Origin: Taudactylus pleione
Lineage: Eukaryota; Chordata; Amphibia; Anura; Myobatrachidae
Reading direction: 5' to 3'
DNA length: 64,000 nucleotides
NCBI GenBank assembly: GCA_031769625.1
Contig: JAUIMM010000178.1
Location: 26,407,501 to 26,471,500 of the forward strand
Within the stretch, counting starts at the first letter, position 1. Each line of letters starts with the position of its first letter. The notes beneath the pieces were generated by a model, which was given only the letters and a program-made list of their open reading frames with translations, was not told where the DNA came from and did not search any database. The translations under genes and the position numbers were made by a program. Below, in pieces: positions 56,750 to 64,000 of the stretch.

Positions 56750-58330
56750 CAATATTTAAGGTTTTAGTTCTATTAGCTATGTGCTGGCAAGTTATACACT
56801 TGTTTGTGCCGCATAAACCTGGGGGTCTTGTTGGGAGCCAGCTGGATCCTAATATTAGTGTGTTTTGTGAGTGATTTTAATGAGCTAGGTGCTAATTTGT
56901 TCTTCGGAGATTTGTTCTTCCTATAAACAACAGTCTGTTTTACTGGTAATATTTGTTTTAATATGGAATCATATTTTAACATAGAATAGTTTTTCTCTAT
57001 AATCCGTTTAATCATTCTTGAAGAATTATTTAGAGACTAAAGAAAAATGTCCCTATATATTTTGTTTTTTAATTACTCTCATCCTAAGTTTCAGTAATTT
57101 CTCTCTTTCCATGTTTACAACTTCATTATAAGCTTTTTCTAATAAATCTGCAGGGTAGCCTCTTTCCATGAAGCTCTCACAAAGGTTTTTTTCTTGTTCT
57201 GTAAAGGTCTCAAAATTGGAACAATTGTGTCTTATACACATTAACTGACCCTTAGGTATATTTATTTTTCCAGGGGGGATAGTGGCAACTTTTAAAGTGC
57301 AAATAATTGTTAGAATTCACCACATTACAGTAATTCACAGTCATAATCTGATTATCAATTATCTGTAGGGTCAGGTCCAGGAAGTTAACTAGATTCTTGC
57401 TGTATGTGTATGAAAACAAGATATTAAAATAACAGGAATTAAGGAAAATAACAAAATATTGTGCACTAGCAATATCCCCATCCCAAATAATAAAAAGATC
57501 AATTATATAATGGCCATAGAAGACCAGGCTCCCCCCGAACTCACCTCCCCACACATGGCAAGACTCAAAGTCTCCCATGTATAGGTTAGCATAGCTTGGG
57601 GCAAACCTGGTCCCCATTGCCATCCCAAGCACTTGTAAATAAATAGTGTCTGAAAATATAAAGTAATTGTGAGTAAGAATAAAACGAATAGCCCGAAGGA
57701 TAAACTCCAGATGTTGGACTGTCAAGGTGTCATCTTCAAAAATACATTTTGGAACTGCATTGATCCCCAACTCATGCAGGCTATGGGTGTATAGCTCTTT
57801 CACATCAAGCATGAGAAAGGCATACCTTTCATTCCAATTAAATCCTTGTATAGAATTTAGGAAATGTGTAGTGTCTTTGAGATGTGACCTTAACCGTATA
57901 ACATGAGGTTGAAGGAAGAAGTCCACACAAAAAGATGGGATGACCAGGAGGTGCAGTGAAGGACTTGTGAATTTTGGGCAAATAATAAAAAATAGGAGTG
58001 ACAGGAAAGGAGACAAGCAGGAATCTTTATACCTCCCTGGAGATGACCTCCATGTCAAGAGCTTCATTCAATAGTAATTTAAATTCAACCAAATATTTTG
58101 TGGATGGATCAGAAGAGAGCATGTGATAAAAAGTCTTATCACTAAATTGTCATAGGGCTTCAAGCATATAGTCATCTCTGTCAAGGGTGACTATACCCCC
58201 TCCCTTATCTGCTTCTTTAATTATTATATAATCATTTCTATTTTACTCATGGAGGGCTTGTCACTGATTTGTATATACGTATAGATTGGATTTTCTCCAC
58301 ACAGAAACTTTTTAAATAGCTGCTAATCTT
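56750..58330 (-). pseudogene. Penelope-like element reverse transcriptase pseudogene
   Basis: Minus-strand translation, N- to C-terminal: EADKGGGIVTLDRDDYMLEAL (58215-58150), FYYLPKIHKSFTAPPGHP (about 57990), LDVKELYTHSLHELGINAVP (57815-57755), ILTHNYFIFSDTIYLQVLGM then AMGTRFAPSYANLYMG (57620-57570), GHYIIDLFIIWDGD (57510), NYLHFKSCHYPPWKNK, then RGYPADLLEKAYNEV (57170) and LKQILPVKQTVVYRK (56950). This is the Penelope-like order. The catalytic YIDD-type motif is YIID here, so a catalytic Asp is lost. Stops and frameshifts occur at 58150, 58040 and 57241. The GIY-YIG endonuclease domain that should follow is missing. Confidence 0.85.
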
Positions 58331-58429
58331 TCTAAATGGTTCAATTTCGGGACTTTTTAACATTTGTATCAAATTTAATATGATCATTGCCGGACAATTT
58401 GTCCGATGCTGCTTATTCAACTACACAGC

Positions 58430-58962
58430 TGAATTTGGTCCTACTGTTTTTGTTTCTTATTAAATATTTTTTTATTTTAGAACTGATTGTATTTACTTGC
58501 TACTTTCAATCTCTGTGGTTGCTATATTTATCTATTTGTGTAGGAATATTAACATGATCATCATCATACAAAAGCATTTCAACCAGACTTGTGCCCCCTG
58601 TGTAACTTCCTTCCACCTACATCTCTGAGCTACACCATCACTGCATAATCTCCTAGCCACACCATAATCTCCCCACCATATTGTCTCTCAGCACACCATC
58701 ACATCCCCCCTGCATCAACTCTCAGCACACCATCATCTCCCTACAGTGTCATCTCTCAGCACACCATCATCTCCTCCCACAGATACACACACTGACACAT
58801 ATACACACACACACTGGCACATATACACACACACTGACATATATACACACACTGGCACATATACACACACACTGACACATACACAAACACACTGACATAT
58901 ATACACACATACACTGACATATATACACACATACACTGACATATATACACACATACACTGAC

Positions 58963-59002
<40 letters not shown>

Positions 59003-59485
59003 TGAGAAAGCCTACACAGACACACACACCTCCTTCACACAAATGCAGCCAGGACCCCTCCCCAGCACCAAACATGAAAAAACTAACACACCTATGATGA
59101 GCCTCCCCATGGCAGCTTAGCCTCCCCTGCCCCCCACCCCAATACACTCCTGCAGTGAGCGGAGACTGAGAGATTACCGGTGAAGGAAGAATCACTCTTC
59201 ACCCAGCACAGTGGCAGCTCTCATGTCAGGAGGAGAGAGAGTGGGAAGAAGTCTGCCAGGGAGAGGCTGCACACTTCTGCTGCAGCTCCCCATACAGGCA
59301 GTACAGTCAGCACCAGGCTAGCATGCACAGTTGCCTGCTTGTTAAAGTAAGTCGGGACACAATGGTGGTGATGGTGAGGGTTGGCATGCGGGTACGATGC
59401 CCTGGTCGGTGGCACCCCCCCTCTGCTGGGTTTGTCATGGTGCCCAGGGCACAAGCCCCACTCGACCCCCCTAGTTACACCACTG
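58430..59485. other. Repeat insert with (CA)n minisatellite and hAT-like right end
   Basis: 58640-58780 has loose repeats of CTCTCAGCACACCATCATCT; 58780-59010 is a (CA)n-based array with ACTGACATATATACACAC units of about 29-32 bp; 59360-59485 is GC-rich and ends CCCCCTAGTTACACCACTG, a typical CAGTGGxGTAACTAG hAT terminus read from the right. No matching left end or 8-bp duplication was found. The Cys-rich minus-strand frames across the CA array are artefacts. Confidence 0.55.
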
Positions 59486-59559
59486 TTGGGAAGTCAGTAA
59501 ATGAGGAGAGCAGAATTATATACCTTCTACTGAAGTAAAAATGTTGTTGAACCAGTTGA

Positions 59560-59835
59560 CTGTATGTCTGATTTAGAAGTGAGAAAATATTTTGTTGCCT
59601 CAGAACAGTTAAAAGTTCCTAATCTGGTTAAGGCAAGAGAGAATGGAAAAGTGGTTGATGGAAACCCAGTACAGCCTGATAGTAGGTTCTCATAACCTCA
59701 CATGGCAGTACATCGTGATTTGTTGTATGAAATGTCCAAAAAAGATGCAGATATTGGTGAACAATTGTTTGTTCCTAAGGAATATAGTAGAACAGTGACC
59801 AAAACTAATATGCAAATTGATACTACACTAATTAT
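59560..59835 (+). pseudogene. Integrase zinc-finger-like segment of the gypsy element
   Basis: In one frame after the stop at 59697: MAVHRDLLYEMSKKDADIGE followed by QLFVPKEYSRTVTK; before it, RKYFVASEQLKVPNLVKARE and VVDGNPVQPDS. This arrangement is the stretch leading into the H2C2 zinc finger of vertebrate Ty3/gypsy integrases. The histidine and cysteine pairs and the DDE core that should follow are missing; 59836-60339 is AT-rich noncoding sequence, apparently a deletion or replacement. Confidence 0.6.
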
Positions 59836-60339
59836 AAAATCGATAAATTTGCCATGGCAGACAAATATAGTAATCAAGACACAGTTTAGCACAAACTAAT
59901 TTTTAATTTGTATATAATTTTCAATACAATTCATAAAATGCATGCACAATTCATATATATAAATGTTTCAATATAATATAGTAATTTATCCATTCTAAAA
60001 ATAAGTAAAAGTCACCAATTATCAATTAACTACTGTCACAATGTATTATAGCATGATAAACATTTATATATGTTGTGGGTATAAGCAAGCTGTGAATATG
60101 AAGAAACAAAACCACAGAGTCCGTTTACCACAAAGTGTCCAGCTTTATATTTTAAGGCTCTGTTTTGGCATATTTCTTCTCAATGTTTTAAATTATATGC
60201 GATGCTCCTGTGACAAATAAACTTAAGTTGATAAGAGGCCACGATTCCGGGCTCTCAACTATTGAACAGTATGAGGTTAAATAATTTTTCATAAGAAATA
60301 GAGATTTTTATGACATACCTGGTAAAACAACAGTCATTA
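59836..60339. other. AT-rich noncoding stretch in place of the integrase core
   Basis: No frame related to integrase is present. Runs such as ATTCATATATATAAATG and a possible AATAAA at 60216. Could be another insertion without visible ends. Confidence 0.45.
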
Positions 60340-61520
60340 AATATGACAATCACTAAACCAGGAGTTAAGGTTAACCTAAAGCCCTTTAGAATACTAAGAG
60401 AGTATACAGTGGAGTGGTCAAGTCCCATTGTACTCAGTCCAAAACCCAAAGTGCGCTACTGCAATGATTTCCATAAATTGAATAGTGTGAGTGTTTGATG
60501 CCTACTCAATGCCACGTGTTGATGAACTTACAGTATTTGAAAGAATGGGATCAGCACAGTACTCAACCATTCTAGACTTAACCAAAGGGCACTGATAAGT
60601 GCTGTTGACAGTCACGGCAAAAGAGAAGACCGCTTTTTCTGCACCGGAGGGTCTGTTTCAATATAAGATGTTGTCATTTCAGAGGATAATGGAGAAATTC
60701 TAAGGTCTCATAGACATTATGCTGTTATGCTTATCTCGGTGATGTAGTCATCTATAGTCCTGATTGCCAGTTTCACTTTCCCAGAGTACAAGCAAAAGTT
60801 GCACTCCATTTGTGACAGCCAACCAACCCAAAAAAGCATTGCTTAGGGATGGAAGAGGTTAAGTATCTTGGATACACCAGAGGTAGAGGTTTGATAAAGC
60901 CCCAACTTAATAAAATTGAGGCATTACAAAATTGGCCCCGACCCCTAAATAAGAAGCAGGTTAGAGCTTACTTAGGAATCACAGATTATTATAGGGATTT
61001 ATATCCAATTTTGCCACTAATGCTTTTACTTTGAAGGACCTCACCAAAGGTGAACAGTCAGTTATGGTTAAGTGGAATCAAGAGGCAGAGAAGGTTTTTC
61101 TGGCGATGAAGGTAATGTTCACCACCCAAACAGTTTTGATGACCCCTAACTTTAAAAATTAATTTGTCATGCAGACATATTCATCAGATATTCATCAGAT
61201 ATAGGATAGGTGCTGTGTTGTCTCAAAGCAGAGCATCCTCTTATTTATTTATTTTTTAAGAAGGAAATTGAATATACTGTACATGAGATAAATCATGCCA
61301 CTGTTGAAAAAGAAGCATTGGCAATTAAGTGAGGATTACAGATCATGCTTAGTTGAATTGGATGGCTGAGAATAAAGAGAACAATTGGAAAATAACTAGA
61401 TGGTTCTTGGTATTGCAAAATTTTACATATTTTAGTAGAGCATAGGCTGGAAATCCAACTGGCTAATGCAAATGCTTTTTCTCATATTTTTTGCTTAGAG
61501 GCTACAGGTGTTCCACCACA
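60340..61520 (+). pseudogene. Ty3/gypsy reverse transcriptase-RNase H pseudogene
   Basis: Blocks in order: TKPGVKVNLKPFRILREYTV and WSSPIVLSPKPKVRYCNDFH (60350-60480), MGSAQYSTILDLTKGH (60548-60597), AYLGDVVIYSPD (60729-60765), KYLGYTRGRGLIKPQLNKIE (60860-60920), KKQVRAYLGITDYYRDLYP. RNase H: KWNQEAEKVFLAMK near 61070, then FVMQTYSSD and a VEHRLEIQLANANAFSHI ending (about 61440-61490). The catalytic YLDD is YLGD, so one catalytic Asp is lost. At least five frame changes occur. No integrase follows. Confidence 0.85.
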
Positions 61521-61544
61521 CAGGTCAAAACAGGAGGAGGTATA

Positions 61545-61750
61545 TGTGACTAAAACACTGGAAAGGATGTGAAGGGGAAATATATATGCCCAGATTTTTA
61601 GCTTATTTCTGGTAGAAAGAAGCTGATTAGCATTCTTGATTGCCAGATCACCTGTGAATGGTTGATAAAGGATGTGTCAGAGGCCTGTTGAGAGACATTG
61701 TGATTACTGAATGTAAGTTCTGTTCTAAAGACACCTTCCACTCTGAGAGA
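61545..61750 (+). repeat. Truncated 3' LTR of the Ty3/gypsy element
   Basis: TGTGACTAAAACACTGGAAA, then GGGGAAATATATATGCCC, TTGATTGCCAGATCACCTGTGA and GGATGTGTCAG parallel the 5' LTR. Similarity ends near 61750 (GAGAGAGG), about 200 bp into the LTR. The two LTRs are well diverged, so the insertion is old. Confidence 0.75.
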
Positions 61751-61945
61751 GGAAGCATCGTTGTGCAGAGGTGAGATTAATCCTTTGAATCAGCTGTAGC
61801 AGCATTCTCACTCTCAACACCAGTAGATACGGTGTTGACTTATTTAGTATGCAGGAGAGCAAAGCTGCCGATGGTTGTTACCAGCATTATGGATTTCTCT
61901 ATCCCTCTGTAGTGGCTCAATATTGTCACCGTAGAAACTGTGACA

Positions 61946-62325
61946 ATATAGCAAATGCCAGGGCACTTGTTGTAGTGTCGCCACTTCTGTTGACACTGTA
62001 AGGTGCCGGGGCACTTGTTGTAGTGTCGCCACTTCTGTTGTCACTGTAAGGTGCCGCGGCACTTGTTGTAGTGTCGCCACTTCTGTTGTCACTGTAAGGT
62101 GCCGCGGCACTTGTTGTAGTGTCGCCACTTCTGTTGTCACTGTAAGGTGCCGGGGCACTTGTTGTAGTGTCGCCACTTCTGTTGTCACTGTAAGGTGCCG
62201 GGGCACTTGTTGTAGTGTCGCCACTTCTGTTGTCACTGTAAGGTGCCGTGGCACTTGCTGTATAGTCGCCACTTCTGTTGTCACTGTAAGGTGCCAGGGC
62301 ACTTGCTGTATAGTCGCCACTTCTG
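61946..62325. repeat. 48-bp minisatellite (about 8 units)
   Basis: Unit GCCACTTCTGTTGTCACTGT + AAGGTGCCGCGGCACTTGTT + GTAGTGTC. The unit contains the palindrome GTGCCGCGGCAC. Later units have GTATAGTC in place of GTAGTGTC. As 48 is divisible by three, the minus strand stays open for 158 codons with a 16-residue repeat (VATLQQVPRHLTVTTE). I see no evidence that it is a gene. Confidence 0.92.
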
Positions 62326-63655
62326 AGGGATTGAGAAATGTAAGAAAGCTCTTAAATCATTGTGATGACTTCTGCAAAATATCATGTGTTAAACATTGAT
62401 AATTTCTTTCACTACAATCTAGAACAGTGATGAAAAAAAAGAACACAATAGAGGTTAGACAATTCAATCTATGTTGATTTTACAAATGATAAATGAAATG
62501 TTTAGTATTTGACCATATAGTAGTATAGTATTGTTATATACAGGAATGCTGTATTGAATTTGGTAAGGGAAAAAAAAAGTTTAATTAAACATGTAACAGT
62601 AATAACTGTTAGCCTACAGATAATTAGTGTTCACAATGCCATGAACAACTATTTGGAGTTTTTTTGTTAAATATGTGTTTCTGTAAGGATAATTATAGTA
62701 CAATATGGAGCATTTATGGTACCATAAATATATAGCATTTATGGTGCCACAAAGCATTTTTCAGTAAAATATAGGATATAAAATCATACCATGCTGCTTT
62801 ATACAAGAAACTGTACATTCGACCGAAAAAGTAAGTGTTTATGTGGATTTCTTAGAAATAGAAGTTAAAATGTCAACATTGTATATATCAGTTGTTAACC
62901 AATGCAGGCATTTAGTGTGAAAAATACAGAAGAGAAACTGTTATTGTGATGCGCAGATCAATTTTTCAACCAATTATTGAGAGCAAAGTAATCACTTTCC
63001 TAAAAGCACAGGCATTCGGTCAAGGAAGTGCGTTTACATAAATGGTGTCACTGCAAGTGTTTGCCACATAATTTAATAGTATCTTTCAATGTTATACTTA
63101 GAGACCTTAGGAAAAATCTTAACCTATTTAGATCAAATATCTTACATTTTGCAGTATACTGCAGTTTACGCTTCTAACGGCTTTGAGATGTTACATTGAT
63201 ATACTGTATAACCCATTTTACATGTTTGCTTGTGGAACATCATGACCATGAATTCTCTATATTAGCAGAAATTAATTAAGATATGTATTGAAGAAAACAA
63301 AGGGAATGGACTTTTATCTATTAGCATAATTAAGCGGTATGTTACGATTTTTATCTTCAGTGCATATCTTGTGCAATTGTTGCTGAGATCCTCAAGTTGA
63401 TGATGATGATGAATGGCTTTTTGAGGATGCTGCTGCATTCTGATATTCTTAAAGCATATCTTTAAGCACTGTAAATGTATTCTCATGCAGATGCATTTAC
63501 ATATTCAATTCATTTAAAATTTCCAGTATGGTAAGATATGCGCTATGCAAAATAAATACGTCACTATTTTATTTTTACAAAATGCATTGTTGGACTCAAA
63601 TACCTAATGCACTTTGAATAACTTGATATAACTCCTACAGGGTGTGGTATATTTT
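62326..63655. other. AT-rich sequence, nothing recognised
   Basis: No repeat boundaries or coding motifs. Possibly unique DNA. Confidence 0.45.
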
Positions 63656-63659
63656 TTCA

Positions 63660-63765
63660 ACATTCATCATGTCAACATTCCACATTGCCATCATGTCGAC
63701 ATTGACCACATTGACATTCGACATGTCAACACTGATGAAATGTGACATGGAAAATGTTTCAGTGA
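63660..63765. repeat. Short-repeat arm with CATGTCGACATT words
   Basis: CATCATGTCAACATTCCACA, CATCATGTCGACATTGACCA, ACATTCGACATGTCAACA. The style is that of the arms of the telomere-core element at 37310, suggesting one arm of a related element cut by the next insertion. Confidence 0.5.
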
Positions 63766-63768
63766 TTA

Positions 63769-64000
63769 GGGCCTGATTCAGAGATGGCCGTTAATGCCGC
63801 CGCAGTGGTTGTGCGCAAATATACAAATGCCACAGTCGCCAGAATATGTATTGAGACGCCCACCATTCGCTTCACAAATCCAAGCAACATATAAAGATGC
63901 AGCTCTGTCACAGATCAGTCGATTATCGGATGTCTGAGCAAATCTATGGCTGCGCAGGATGGCTGCTGTAACTGATAGGCCACAGCCATTTTTACTGTGT
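63769..64000 (+). mobile_element. GGGCCTGATTC palindromic element, copy F (left part)
   Basis: Begins GGGCCTGATTCAGAGATGGC after TTA (63766-63768) and runs off the window. The interior differs from the other copies. Confidence 0.65.

Larger units (their letters stand above)
52278..61750 (+). mobile_element. Ty3/gypsy retrotransposon, probably Gmr1-like, with nested insertions
   Basis: In order: 5' LTR (52278-52733), primer-binding site, gag remnant (52914-53515), interruption by other elements (53.6-59.5 kb), an integrase zinc-finger-like segment (59560-59835), reverse transcriptase and RNase H (60340-61520), and a truncated 3' LTR starting at 61545. The integrase piece precedes reverse transcriptase and the LTR follows RNase H directly, which is the domain order of the Gmr1-like Ty3/gypsy lineage known from fishes and other deuterostomes. 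All coding parts are broken. Confidence 0.78.

Noticed and set aside
58733..59195. Cysteine/valine-rich minus-strand frames resembling metallothionein-like proteins
   Set aside because: They are translations of (CA)n microsatellite in three frames.

Overview
This window reads as noncoding, transposon-packed DNA from a vertebrate nuclear genome, most likely a frog (anuran amphibian). That assignment is inferred from the mix of repeats: several L2-type LINE 3' ends ending in the '...GGCGCCATATAAATAA' style followed by ATAAT microsatellite, a DIRS-like YR retrotransposon, L1/Tx1-like and Penelope-like fragments, many hAT and 3-bp-TSD palindromic elements, and (TA)n/(CA)n tracts. I found no host protein-coding exon, rRNA, tRNA gene or CRISPR array. 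Every recognisable coding remnant belongs to a mobile element, and all carry frameshifts, stops or truncations.

Layout, left to right. 0-3 kb: a 17-bp satellite, a decayed Tc1 element, a short foldback element. 3.6-5.8 kb: a repeat carrying a hammerhead-like sequence and an inverted repeat with a flipped inner segment. 6-13 kb: a minisatellite, three L2-like LINE fragments, a foldback retroelement with a 15-bp target duplication (10.2-11.2 kb) and a hAT MITE. 13.3-19.5 kb: a hAT fragment, a DIRS element, an L1-like 3' end and a complete non-autonomous hAT with exact 8-bp TSDs. 19.8-37 kb: multi-hairpin palindromic elements, a decayed hAT transposase gene, minisatellites, a SINE, several MITEs, and one hAT element that contains two palindromic elements in opposite orientation. 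37-48 kb: elements with telomere-like cores, and three foldback structures with long inverted arms. 48-52 kb: repeats and a minisatellite. 52.3-61.8 kb: a Ty3/gypsy retrotransposon (probably Gmr1-like, with the integrase part ahead of reverse transcriptase) broken up by a CR1-group LINE, a MITE and a Penelope-like element. 62-64 kb: a 48-bp minisatellite, AT-rich sequence and the start of another palindromic element.

The most interesting material is the set of foldback elements. Three of them (10.2, 43.5 and 47.2 kb) have long inverted arms, an asymmetric tail on one side only, and 12-15 bp target duplications, which is the signature of insertion by target-primed reverse transcription rather than by a DNA transposase. 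Two of the large ones (39.9 and 43.5 kb), and a degenerate third locus at 4.2 kb, carry sequences that fold like minimal type I hammerhead ribozymes (CUGANGA...GAAA core with complementary flanks). Such ribozymes are known in Penelope-like elements, and a Penelope-like reverse transcriptase remnant lies in the window at 56.8-58.3 kb. I infer that these are non-autonomous, ribozyme-bearing retroelements; this needs folding and family-consensus analysis.
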